From assembly GCA_019633425.1 (NCBI GenBank), contig WSUB01000029.1:62001-126000 (forward strand): a DNA stretch of 64,000 nt. The letters are read 5' to 3'. This DNA comes from Tulasnella sp. 424 (taxonomy: Eukaryota > Basidiomycota > Agaricomycetes > Cantharellales > Tulasnellaceae). Positions 39,842 through 51,600 of this stretch are shown here, in pieces. Below the pieces are notes generated by a model that saw only the letters and a program-made list of their open reading frames with translations, had not been told where the DNA came from and did not search any database. Position 1 is the first letter of the stretch; each line of letters opens with the position of its first letter. Both the position numbers and the translations under genes were made by a program.

Positions 39842-42800
39842 TTGAAGGGTAACGATTTTTTCTCTGTTAAACAAAGAGAGAGCTGAAGTGTGCCGGGTGA
39901 TGGAATACTATTATCTGGAAGGCTCTAGTAGCGAGGAGAGAACGGAAGGTCCCTAGAATTTCCAATCGAAGGTCAACGGACATAACGGTGGACATAGAGC
40001 CAAGTCTAGGATATGAGCGGTTTATGTGCCAACGCTGAAAGACTGTTTGCGTGAACATAGGTATGAGAAAAAAAGGCGCCACAGAAGTCGATATTAATCA
40101 AGGTGCGCGAATAGCTATAACCGAAAGCACGATGGGATGTTCTGCAGGGACAGGCGGTTCTCATCGTGGCCAACTACCCGGCACGATCTACGGGCCTCAC
40201 ATCGAATTTAGAAAGATGGTTGTGCCGAGTAGCTGGGGAGACGAGCCATGATGACGGACTGCTGGAGGACGGTTTGAAGAATTACGCTTTTCCAAGACAA
40301 TTCGTTCGGCAATGGGCGAGCGGTGACCCTGTTCGTGGAAAGGTTCAGTGATAAGCGGTACAGAATGTTTTGTGCTACCTACGGATCAATAGGATCAAAT
40401 GACAAGAATATTGGTCGCAGCATGTTATTTTCATGAGGTGAATGGTGCTCTGCACAGGCTTGACAAATACTTTCCCCGGCACCGTCGAATCCTAGGCAAT
40501 GAAAACCGTCCGAAGCCTAGCGTAGTTGATATTCGTGATTAAATTTGAATGAGGGAGCTAATGCCATTGGTGGTTTGTATCTTTCTTTGAACACTCTGCA
40601 CGTTGCCAGGGAGTGATGATCAGACGAAGGTCGATACGAAGAACCGAACGTCAACGACTTACCGATTAGCGACAAGACGGTATTCTGCTCTCTCCTATAT
40701 ATACCCTTCGTCTCCCTCCTTCGTTAAGAGTCCATTCAAAGTCCACGTTGATCCGTTTTGTTTCGTCTGTGTGTCTCCTTCAGGAAGCTGCTGCACTGCC
40801 TCAGCGTTTTCCGGCCTGTAGGAGGTTGTGTCGACTTGCTTCGAATATTTTTGGTCCGGTTTTTGGAGTTGTCATAAATATGGCTTCGTTCAATTAGGCT
40901 GTATCCTGACATACAAGCCTGGCTTCTGGGCGAAGAACCCCCTTGATTCCATATTCGTTAAGACAGGTTAAGACTAACCGATTATCGCGGTCCTCCCTCC
41001 CCAATAAAATGATGCCGTTGGTCAATACCAGAGTATGTGTGTCCACCCTGTCCGGGTGGAGCGAGGACGGAGGTACCGAGTTTCCCTGTGGGGCGCCGGA
41101 CAACCCCCCGAGTTGGCGACGAAGAATATGGTAGGGGTTGATCCAATCTGTCGCGAGCCATTCTTAACCCTGGCAAGGATTAAATGCGGACGATGTAAGC
41201 TTAGGTGGTACGTTATCCGAGGTTCCTCGATGCCTAAAAAGCCCAAAGTCGTTAGCGACAAGGGATAGATAGAAGGTGCCAATAGCGTCACATATCACTT
41301 GAGAGAGGATCGAACGCGTCGTACCAGAGGAATTTCAACCCTGGACTATGGCCATGAAGCCTGGCGCAGTCAGAGGTCAATGGTTGTTTGCTTCTGTGCA
41401 GTTCAAAGACCTGAAAAGTACAATTAGACTGAGTTCAATGCAAGGGAACAAGACGCGAATTATTCGCACGTCTGGATGACATTGCCCTCGGAAGGCGCCG
41501 TAACTGTTCAACGTAGTCTTCCTCCTAGCAGACGCGCCACTTGGTGAGACCTAGGTTTCGAAGTGTCGCGCAGCTCGAGATGGACGTTGACGTTTGCTAC
41601 CGCCTCCTACGCCCAGGGAAACTGGGACCGAGGTGTTGTGATTCGCCTGTGTCTTGAGATGGTTTATGTTGTCTTCGGGGCAATTCGGTGGTAAATTTCG
41701 AACCGGGGATCGGAGGGGAGTAGGTCGGGCGTGATTGAAGGCAGGGGAAGGCAGTCAGTATCCAAATCCAGGAACGTCCTTCCGAACAAATTGTCCACGA
41801 CACTTCCCTCAGATAAATGCGGAGCTAGGGAAACACCGCTAGTAGGTCAATCGACAGAACATGAGCAGATCATGCTTCTATTTGATACGAGCGGACTTGG
41901 CTCGTATCAGAACACCGAAGTCGCTTTTGTCTTGCGCCGGCCGCGGTGCACTAAAAGCAGAGCAGGCCCGGGTCGGGAGCGAGCTGTGCAAGCATTCGAC
42001 TTCCACTTTGGCAGCATGTGCATAGTCGGGTACGAAAGATTGGCATCAGTTAGCTAGACCTGGGCAATTTGGCTGAAACGCCCCGCTGGAGGTGACGTCA
42101 CAACAATACTTGGCAACACTCGGAATGCACTGCTCAGTAGCGACACATTCGCATAACGTTCCAGTTTTAACCCTTCCATGAAGACTTGAAGGAGAGGGCC
42201 ATAACATCGAGCGATTTGATCGAGGGGTGAAGAAGATATGAAATTGCTCCGAACGTTGCTTCAGATGGTGCGTCCGTTTCCCAGTCGAGCGAGTGTGGTT
42301 GTGTGTCGGGGTTTACGGTCGGAATATGGCCCGTATGTGTTCTCCGTTGTAGCTCATTTATTCATGTATCCTTGACGGTCGTAGACTCATAATAGCGCGC
42401 AGCTTCAGGATATCGTCCTATCTCGTGTCGTTTACAACTATAGACCATTGGTGACACTCTTGGATCGGGCGAGGGTACCCAAGGGCCACTTTTCTGGAAA
42501 TGGAAGGTGTGGGAAAGTCAGAGGCACCAATTAGCCGTTGCTTTCCAGTCCGATCGCCTCGAAATTCCTCAAGCCTGAATCTCCTGCCTCAATACCGTCG
42601 GTCCCCAACGATCAACTCACAGTAGCCGTCGATTCGTGATTCGTGTTCGCGTGACGATCATGCCTGCATTTGCTCCCGTCGCTTACTTGATCAGTTGTTT
42701 ACTTGCGTCACGACACGTCCGCAACGTCCTCTCTCTCCCCACCACCTCTCTCCCCCATTTCCCTAGTGAACCGAGCTCATCACAGTCCCTAATCTCTTCG

Positions 42801-43046
42801 CTATCAGCTGTACGACTCAATCACTCGCCTTTCCTTGCGTCTGGGTAGCTGCATAGCTTCCCTCATCCTCTAACCCCGTCACCACCCGCTGAACACTCTA
42901 GTCGTTGTTGGCTCGCTTCCTCCTGCTACCACCTTCACTAACGCATTGTCTAGCACTCCTTGTGCGTGTATCTCCCAAGCCACGAGTCAGTCAAATCAGC
43001 TGATCGCGTTTCAATGCTATTGTAGATCGACGACCGCACTACCATC
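39842..43046. other. Spacer with one weak exon candidate
   Basis: The minus-strand stretch 40894-41200 reads protein-like (LVLTNGIILLGREDRDNRLV, then LTCLNEYGIKGVLRPEARLV to a stop at 40894), but upstream joins are unclear. A TATATATA at 40696-40703 is followed by a CT-rich leader on the plus strand without a clear start. The last few hundred bases (42640-43040) are pyrimidine-rich and probably the leader of the 43.0-kb gene, including an intron that ends TGTAG at about 43025. Confidence 0.35.
40696..40703 (+). promoter_or_regulatory. TATA-like element
   Basis: TATATATA is followed within 10 bp by a pyrimidine-rich stretch (CCCTTCGTCTCCCTCCTTCG). It resembles the promoter layout at 24.06 kb, but no convincing coding exon follows. 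Confidence 0.3.
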
Positions 43047-44933
43047 ATGCTACCACAGTCGCGCTATTCCCAAACCCCTGTAAGTGCTCGTTCCCTCCGT
43101 CTGGTACTTTCAATGCTCTCTATTCTGAAGTGCTCTTCTGCTTGCCAGTCTTCTCCCGTCGCTCATCCTACTCCGGCGACACTCCCTCCTACTGAATCCC
43201 CTGAGCGCACTGGACTCGTAAGCGTAAGTAATTCGATAAGAAATCTTAGCTGGAGGCTCACTTTGGCTTGCTTCTAGGTCGGCCCTCGTCCACTGCTGCT
43301 TGGCTCTGTCAGAAATACCACCCAGAGCTCCGTCGACTCGTCTACCGTAAGCACCCGCTCTCAGCCCGTACCATCAATTGGTATTGATTATCTCTCGCGG
43401 ATTTCTTGAACTTTAGTCGGGTCCTCCTTCACCATTGTCAACGTCCCGAACCACTCGCAGCCCTACAGTCCTATCCGCGCGGTGGTCATCGTACACTCCC
43501 CCCCTCTCGCCAGCTCCCTCATTCGAACCTTCCCTGGCTTCGGAAGTCGAAATGTTGAAAGCGCAGCTGGCTGCAAGCGAGGCCATGGTGAAGTCATTAA
43601 CGAAGGAGAAATACGAAGCGGTGGATGCTGCTCGTAGATTTTGCAAGAAGTGGGAGACTGTTCAGGCCGAGCTCGAAAAGCTTAAGGCTAGCGCTCTCGA
43701 CGAGGATGACGCAACCCCGGAGGTTGCGCCCCCCTCGGAAGGAGTCTGGTGCGCCGGATTAACCACGCAACCACCGGTCAAGAGCTTCGAATCCGAGTCT
43801 GCTTCTTGCGGATCGTCTGTTGAGCTAAAAGATCCCCGAGACCAACAGACTCAAGGGTCGATGGAGAAGGACGAGGAAACCCGGGTGGTCTCGCCCTCGT
43901 CTGAAGTAGTTTCGGTTGCCGGATCAACCAACAAACTACAGCTCCCCAAGATTCGAATCATCCCGCCAGCACCTTCGGATGCCGAATCTGAGCCAGTGCT
44001 CGACTCGTCTCCGGTCAACACAGGAACCACATCCTCCTTCCCGACGTCCAGCTACCTCTCTCCTCCACCTCGTTTCGATTCTCACCCGACCCGGTCCCAA
44101 TCTCCCCAGCACGGCAACACGCGCGGTCACCCTCCATCAACCCCTCCGCCTGTGGAACACGAAACGACCCGCTCGACGAACCCCGGGTCCACCCCTCAGG
44201 CTTCTCGCCAGACGCTCTTCAACAGGCTCGGTCTCCGTGTAAGCGTACCTCACCCGATCCGTTGGCTCAGGGCGCGACGTCAGCGAGAATTGATCGACCT
44301 CGAGGACCCTTTGTCCGAGACTCCTGGGCGTAAAGTGCATAATGCGCGGATGAGGCTGCTCCAGGCGCAGGCAAACGGGCCCGCACACAGTCGGTGGGTG
44401 GCTTGCCTGGCAAACAATGCTTAACATATACTGATGTACTTTCTCGTCCAGCCCTTCTTTCAACCTTGCATCCGCAGCAGATCTCGAATCTTCCATGATT
44501 CGCGTGTCAATGGCGACAAACCGACCTCGGACTGAAGCATCATCGGCAAACTGGCAGGCCAGTAACCCACCGCAAGTCCAAATACCCTCCGATTTCTTGC
44601 GCAGGTCCGCAAATGAAATCGGTGGCGAGAGCCGAACTGCGGTGGAATCCGGGATGAGGTCAAGTCCGCTTGGGTTGTTTGTGCCGTCTTCGTAAGTCCC
44701 TTTGCATTCACTCGTGGCAGCTCTCTTTCTCTAAGACTGAGACAAGTTTCTTGGTTAGCTCTTGCCAAGTCACCCCACTCGAGGAAGCAGGCGAGCCACA
44801 ACCTACAAAGAAAACCGGGCTCAGGAAGCTTTTCAATAAAGGGAGATCTGTGATCTGTAAGTCACTACTCCACCTTCGACGGCTCTATGAATCGTTAATC
44901 ACGTTCGCTTCATGCACAGCACGTTTTGTATGA
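43047..44933 (+). CDS. Ser/Pro-rich coiled-coil protein, unknown function
   Basis: Seven exons: 43047-43079, 43149-43217, 43278-43346, 43417-44393, 44452-44691, 44759-44856, 44920-44933. They sum to 1,500 nt, giving 499 residues. The small early exons encode Ser/Thr/Pro-rich text. A coiled coil of about 60 residues follows (SEVEMLKAQLAASEAMVKSL, then DAARRFCKKWETVQAELEKL). A long disordered region rich in Ser, Pro and acidic residues comes next, then basic patches (NRLGLRVSVPHPIRWLRARR, TGLRKLFNKGR) and the end ISRFV. There is no signal peptide or membrane segment. The ATG at 43047 sits just after a probable intron; an upstream in-frame extension (IDDRTTI) means an earlier start is possible. 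No family recognised; possibly a scaffold or regulatory protein. Confidence 0.75.
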
Positions 44934-45623
44934 CTTGTCCCCCCCCCCCCCTCTAATTTTCTCCACCCCGCTTTCGCTGTTTTGAATTTGATTTCGGGTT
45001 TCCTTTTTTTTTTTGCTCATGTTGCCCCAATACCTGTATTGCTATCGGTCTTTCTGTAGTTCTGGTTCTCGTGTTGTACGGTTTTTGTTTGCTGGATATT
45101 TATTCGCCGGTCGCTTTTGGTTCGTAACATCACAATACCGCGCATTACGTTGGACTGGACCAGTGTCGAGGATCAAGTCTGCCAGTCAGCATTGCAACTC
45201 AGGCTTGTCCGTCCTAAACACACGGGAGTGAACCAATTTTACCGGCATTACTAATCTCGTCGGAAAAGAGTGATGTACGATATACAACAAGGGTTATCAA
45301 ATCCCCAGCAATCTTCTTTAATTCCGATAAATCTATTAGCCTTCTCGCTTAACCCGCTCGTCTCTCCTATTTATCTCCACTTCTTCAAACAAGGGTTACA
45401 GTCCGCTCTCATCCAGACCTTGCAAGAACTTTCGCTGAACCACCTCCGGTTCCGATACGAAGACTGCCTGTGGCTCTCCGGTAAATGCACTGCCCGGTCC
45501 TTTCCGATTATAAGGCGGTGTAAAATTTCGAAGTGTTTGAGTTCTTGCATGGGTTATTTTGCGACGCTGTGCGACATACTCGGTTAGCCACGGCCTGTGT
45601 TGGGCGCCGCCCAGCGCGTCTAC
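44934..45623. other. 3' flank of the coiled-coil gene, homopolymer tracts
   Basis: Just after the stop codon is a 13-C run (44939-44951), then an 11-T run (45004-45014). A plus frame at 45270-45587 has no recognisable content. No other gene is seen. Confidence 0.5.
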
Positions 45624-46025
45624 TCATGTTAAAGCAATCCATCCAGAACCGTAATTAAAGTCCTCCATGTCCTTGAAAGTCTTGCGGACACTTTCCGGCC
45701 AATCCTTCAAGCACAGATACTCCTCGAGGTGCAAAGACCGTACTGATACGGTCCCACTCGCCAGCTTTTGGAGATCATCGTCGGTGATGTGAATATATGC
45801 CCGCGTTTGAATTACAAAGAATGGAAGACGTTTGGGAGGCGACCGTAATGGAGACCCTCTAGAGCTTTGTTCCCAACGTCTACTTCCCAGAGGGAACAAC
45901 CTTTCACAAGCACACCTGCTTTTCCCGCATCATAGACTCGCGTCAAGGAGCGTTTCACGATCGCGCAGCGTCTAAGCCAGGGTCGGCTAGGCCGAAGAAA
46001 ATGTGAGGATGGTTGCGTAACAGAC
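45624..46025 (-). CDS. Possible 3' exon(s) of the F-box gene or a neighbouring remnant (weak)
   Basis: A minus-strand frame ending at 45624 reads YIHITDDDLQKLASGTVSVR then SLHLEEYLCLKDWPE and ends GSGWIALT. The DDDLQKLA...SLHL pattern resembles a leucine-rich-repeat unit as found in F-box/LRR proteins. The F-box gene upstream has a good donor (GTAAGG at 46045) shortly before its stop, so splicing into this exon is possible. The exact acceptor is unclear. Confidence 0.3.
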
Positions 46026-47476
46026 TCAGTCGTAAAATGCCTTACCACTGGCTCTCTCTCGCTCTAAGCAGCGTAGTACTTTATCCCATGCATGCGGAAA
46101 ATCTACCTTGAGAACTGCACTAGTAGGAAGTATCCGTGCAAGATATCGGGCCATGTCCTCTGGATCGCCGGGGTCAAACCACGACTGTAACTGTAGGAGT
46201 TGCAACTTCTCGAGTCGGGCGGGACTAGTTGGCTGCATTGGGGTAATGCCGGGTGCGAAGTAAAGACCGAGCATTGTGAGTGATTGTGAGAAGTGACGAC
46301 TGATGGCATTGAGGGATTCTCGGGTTAGGGGCATCGTGAAGCCTGCAACCCACCAGTCTGTGGATAAGATAAACAGGCATGACAAGGCGGGCCACGCCTC
46401 TCGCATGCTCCTCGCATCTTCTTCGAGCACCTCCTCCATTTCAGGAAGCCGTAGCGTGAGTTGAGTGAGTCTTTCAAACCGCTTCAAAGCCTTCCACAAC
46501 CTCCGTAGCTCGCCAAGTCCGGTTTTTGCTCCGACCGACAGGTTCACAAGCTCTATTTCGGGCCTCGCATCCGCTAATCCTTCGACGAATTGAGCTGCCT
46601 GTGTCGTGTCGTCTGTGGCAACCTCCAGTGATCGTAGTTTTGGTAGCCCCCAAAGCTCCGTTTGGAAGTGCCTGACGAATTCGGTAGTCCACGCGCGAAA
46701 GTGGATGAGAGTACTGTAGTGTCGAAGAAGGCAAGGTATGGCTTCGTCTGCTAGCTTTCCCGTGCTCTCCCGCATTTGGAGGTCCAACCTTTCCAGCCTC
46801 AACCCATCCATCGTGGTTAGGGTGCGGAGAAAAGGGCCATACTCCACAGCTCGATACAAGGGTGTGTGGACCATTGCGGCTAGTTTACCAAGGATGCCTG
46901 ATACGTCGAGTTGCTTGAGAGTTGGATATAGAAAGTATGAAACTGCCCGGAGAGTCTCTTCTGCAGGTGTATGTGGCTCATCAGCTTTCCATTGAAGAGT
47001 GTGAAGATTGGGGAGGAGACCCGATGCGGGTAATGACACCCCCGGGAGATATTGATCGATCCTGCCACTACAAAGCGCCTGAAATACTTCGGCTGTACCG
47101 CTCTCGTGAATGGCGGAATCAGACGCGTCAAATCTGAGGGCTCGGATCCGGGCACCGTAGCTCTTGATGCGTTCCGACTTCTCGGGAGGCGACATGCGAG
47201 AGTTCTACTCAGACGTTTAGTCGCAAGATGATTGTAGAACGTAATTAGGACACGCACCCTGATATTTTTCAGGAGAGCGAAGATTCTCAGAAATGGTGCC
47301 AGGTCCGTTTGATCACGCCAAATCATCTCCAGTGCTGGTTCCGACCACCTGCGACAGACACGAGTGGCCACGCCTTTTACAGCTAGATCCGAGAAATCGA
47401 GAACCCGAATCAAGATTTCTGGAATTTGGAGTGGTTTCGTCTCTCGGATAGGTTCTGAGGAAAGGTGCCCAATCAC
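46026..47476 (-). CDS. F-box protein (putative SCF substrate adaptor)
   Basis: Two exons: 47476-47258 and 47204-46026, with a 53-nt GT-AG intron, giving 465 residues. The N-terminal F-box reads LQIPEILIRVLDFSDLAVKG, ATRVCRRWSEPALEMIWRDQ, matching the Leu-Pro start, Cys-Arg-x-Trp core and closing Trp of fungal F-boxes. The rest is leucine-rich with LRR-like segments (LERLDLQM, LPKLRSLEVATDD, LTQLTLRLPEMEEV). Such proteins bind Skp1 through the F-box and recruit targets to the SCF ubiquitin ligase; the target cannot be read from sequence. A donor GTAAGG at 46045 may extend the gene into a further exon. It is divergent from POL2, about 1.2 kb away. Confidence 0.85.
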
Positions 47477-48691
47477 AAAATCAGCACGACGCTGTACAGG
47501 GTAAGCAGAGCACTACTGACCAGATTCGCCGTAATCTGGTTCATACTTTGGGCGGTTCTTCTTTGCCATTGGGGCTACAAATACAACAGATCGCTGGGGA
47601 ACGTGGCGAGCAAGGGGATCGCTATCGCGATATCTTCGGTTTGCTTCTTATGGTGTGAGCGGAACCTACTGACTTAGCGGCCCTAAGGATCGATCTCGCT
47701 GTCGGGTTTTCAAGTACATCTACACCGCAGTTCAGGAGACATCCCGCATAAGAAGTCATTGTCCTTCCGCGTGATCTTTGTATAGTTGGTATGTATCCTG
47801 ATTCCTGAGCCGCTCTCGTGAGCTCCTCTGCTTACACCCCACCTGCGTTCTTCTAACCTCATGATCAACGCTGCTGCCTCTGAAGATGAATTTATCAGTG
47901 CATTGAAATTTCTATGCAATAAACTTTCCATATATAAACACTCTAAAATTATGTTCCGATGGGTTGGACCGTCCATTGAGGTGGGGAGGGTGGTGGTGGT
48001 AAGTCTGGCAAGCGTGGCAGGCCTGTCATCGCTGAGGAGGATGCTAGATCAACGTGACTTCCAGAATTCTGTTGGTGTGTGAACCGTTCAAGCTAATATT
48101 ACTAAGAGTGTCACATATACGTGCTAGTACTAGAGGTGTGAAGCCCGACCGAGTTTGAAGAGGGAGGGTGTATTCTTTGGGGTAAGTTAGCACTCGCTGA
48201 GAGCCGCGGCCTCAGATATCGATATGAAGCTGAATTTAGGCTTGGGCTGCTGTCGAAATTATTTGGCTGTTCATCACGACGGCTAATCCGATTCTTCATT
48301 CATGAAGCGAGAAAAAAAGGGCACCCGGACTTGATGCTCAAATAGGGCATGGCGGGTCCGACCCCTTTCGAAGAAGTAGTTTCACAGGTTACCATAGTGA
48401 AGCGGGACAACAGTATTAATGCATGATAATGTATTCCTCACTACGGGTTCGTTCATGATCATGCTCTCCGCGGGTTCGTGGTGGTGGGTGCTCCGTCGGG
48501 AAAGTAGAGTTTGATTTTGCCCTGGGCTGCATCCCTCCACCTTCGCGTTGTGCCAGCCTATATCCTTCTCAAGAATCGAGATTATCGACCCGGTCTCTTC
48601 ACAGATCTCAACGAATCCCGACTTTCAATACTTCCATTTACTCTGTATCTCTACTTCAATAGCATCAACGTAGCATTCGTTTCCAAGCATC
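47477..48691. other. Spacer upstream of POL2
   Basis: This holds the promoters of the F-box gene (minus) and POL2 (plus). Short frames on both strands show no family. A pyrimidine-rich stretch at about 48580-48660 probably belongs to the POL2 leader. No TATA box is obvious. Confidence 0.45.
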
Positions 48692-51600
48692 ATGGCACGT
48701 GGAAATCCACGGGGCACGTTCGGCTTAGTATCAAGTCGAGGCAAGAGAGGGGGTTCGTCAGTCCATTTTAGGGGTCGAGGACGTGGTAGAGGTAGAGGTG
48801 GCGCGTCTAGTGGGTCGAGGAATACGGATCAGTCCAGACCAGAACCCACATTGGAACGGGCGGACGACGCGACACAGGGTGAAGACAAGTTCGAAGACGT
48901 TCGCCTTCGCGACGAAATAGATGAAAAGCTTGGATTTACGCGCTTTGCTGAGGGGTCGCCTCGGGATGGCTGGCTTGTCAACATGCACCCAGTAAGTGCG
49001 GTCTGCCTGTGGGGAACGATTTTCGCTGAGACGCGTCTCAAATGCAGACTCTGGTCAAAGACGATGAAATTCCACAGGGCGTGTCAGCAGTGGACTATTA
49101 CTTCATTCAAGACGACGGGGGGATGTTTAAAGCCACTATGCTTTACGAACCTTACTTTTTCATCTCTTGCAAAGTAAGCTATCAACCTCTCTCCCTAGTC
49201 TGTGTATTGACGCGTCTTTAAGAGCGGTACGGAAGCAACGGTCGAAGAATATCTCATGAAGAGATACGAAGGCGTGCTGCATCGTATCGTCCGCATCAAG
49301 AAAGAGGATCTGAAGATGGTAAGAGCCTTGCTTATCTGACGCTTACAGCATGTTCACATTCCTGTCCCCCAGCCAAATCACCTATTGGGATATCGAAGGC
49401 TATATCTTCAACTTCGCTTCAAAAACATTACCAATCTTCTCAGTGTACGGAAAGACCTACTGCCTTTGGCCTTGAAGAATAGCCAGAAAATGGATGCTAT
49501 CGATGCGTACGCAGAAGTGGTGAATGCCACGGCAAATATGCAAGTCTCCATGGACGATTCCTGGACTGCAGAGGCCGAGAGTTCAACATCCAAAAGCCGT
49601 AACACCGACCCGAGGGACTTGATCGTAGACATTCGGGAATATGACGTTCCCTACTACCTGCGCGTTGCGATTGATAACGGTACGCCTTCGTTCCTCTGCG
49701 CTGAAGGTTTCGCTAAATCTTTTCTCCAGATATCCGTGTTGGACTTTGGTATACGGTGACCGCTACGCAAGGGGATGTCACGCTCAGCATCATCAAAGAG
49801 AGGGTCAAGCGTGCCGAACCGGTGGTCATGGCCTACGACATAGAAACCACGAAATTACCGCTCAAATTTCCCGACCAAGCCCTGGACCAGATCATGATGA
49901 TATCATACATGATCGATGGTCAAGGTTTCCTCATCACGAACCGCGAAATCGTCTCCGAAGACATCGAGGATTTCGAATACACGCCCAAACCGGAATACGA
50001 AGGCCCGTTTACAATATTCAACGAAGCTGACGAAGCTGCCCTCATCCGCCGATGGTTTGAACATATTCGGGAAGCGAAGCCAACCGTTATGGCCACGTTC
50101 AACGGAGACTCGTTCGACTTCCCATTCGTTGATGCTCGAGCCAAGGCAAACGGACTTGACATGTTCCAAGAAATCGGCTTCCGTATTGATGCAGAGGACG
50201 AGTATAAGAGCCGTTCTTGCTCGCACATGGATTGCTTCAGATGGGTCAAGCGAGACTCGTATCTGCCGCAAGGAAGTCAGGGTTTGAAGGCGGTTACAAC
50301 ATCCAAATTAGGGTACAATCCCACAGAGCTCGACCCCGAGCTAATGACTCCGTGGGTTGTTGCCATTGCCATGTTGAAGGCCTTATCTGATGTTTACCTT
50401 CGATTAGATATGCGCGAGACCACCCGCAACTCCTCGCCCAATACAGCGTTTCCGATGCTGTTGCGACGTATTATCTCTACATGAAATACGTGCATCCTTT
50501 CATCTTCTCGCTATGCAATATTATTCCTTTGAATCCGGACGAGGTGTTGAGGAAGGGTAGCGGGACGCTTTGCGAGACACTTCTTATGGTCAGTCAACGT
50601 TGGCCGCTCAACTTGCTTCTTGATGCTTATTCTGAGAGGTCATAGGTGGAAGCCTATCGCAGTGAAGTCATTTACCCTAACCGACATGAAGAGCCTCACG
50701 GGAGTATGTTCGACGGCCATCTACTGGCATCCGAGACCTACGTGGGTGGCCACGTCGAGGCCTTAGAGGCTGGCGTTTTCCGGAGTGACATCCCAACCAA
50801 CTTCAAGGTTGTCCCGGCCGCCGTCCAGAAGGTGCTTCCTTCCCCTCTGTCGCCCCCAGTACAATCACTAACTGAATTATCCTCCTAGCTCATCGATGAT
50901 CTCGACGCTGCTATGAAATTCTGCATCGTTGAAGAGTCGCACATGGAGCTATCTATGATTACCAACTACGACGAAATCAAGTCCCAAGTACAATCAGCCC
51001 TGGAGGAGCTTCGTGACAACCCCAATCGTTTCGACAAGCCACTCATCTACCATCTCGACGTCGCTGCCATGTATCCCAACATCATGTTGTCAAACCGCCT
51101 TCAGCCAGACTCAGTCGTCGAAGAAGCAACCTGTGCAGTCTGCGACTACAATCGACCAGGAAAGACTTGCGACCGCAGGATGAAGTGGGCTTGGAGAGGA
51201 GAATATTTCCCTGCGCAACGTGACGAGTTCAACATGGTCAAGCATGCGCTCCAGCAGGAGATGTTCCCAGGGAGGAGACCGACCGACGCGAAACGGAAGT
51301 TCGACGACTTGACGGAGGCTGAGCGAACAGCGCTTATGCACAAACGGTTGGGTGATTACTCGAGGAAAGTCTACAAGAAGACAAAGGAGACCAAGGTCGT
51401 CGAGCGAACTGCCATCATCTGTCAGCGAGAGAATCCCTTCTACATCGACACTGTCCGATCTTTCCGAGACCGCCGGTATGAGTACAAAGGCCTGCACAAG
51501 ACGTGGAAGAAGAACCTCGATGTCGCAAACGAGGGCGGCTCGGTCCCAGAGATTGACGAAGCGAAAAAGATGATCGTCCTCTACGATTCTCTCCAGTTGG

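Noticed and set aside
47465..47677. Small hydrophobic protein on the plus strand overlapping the F-box start
   Set aside because: It is antisense to the F-box first exon at its start and lacks any family or promoter evidence.
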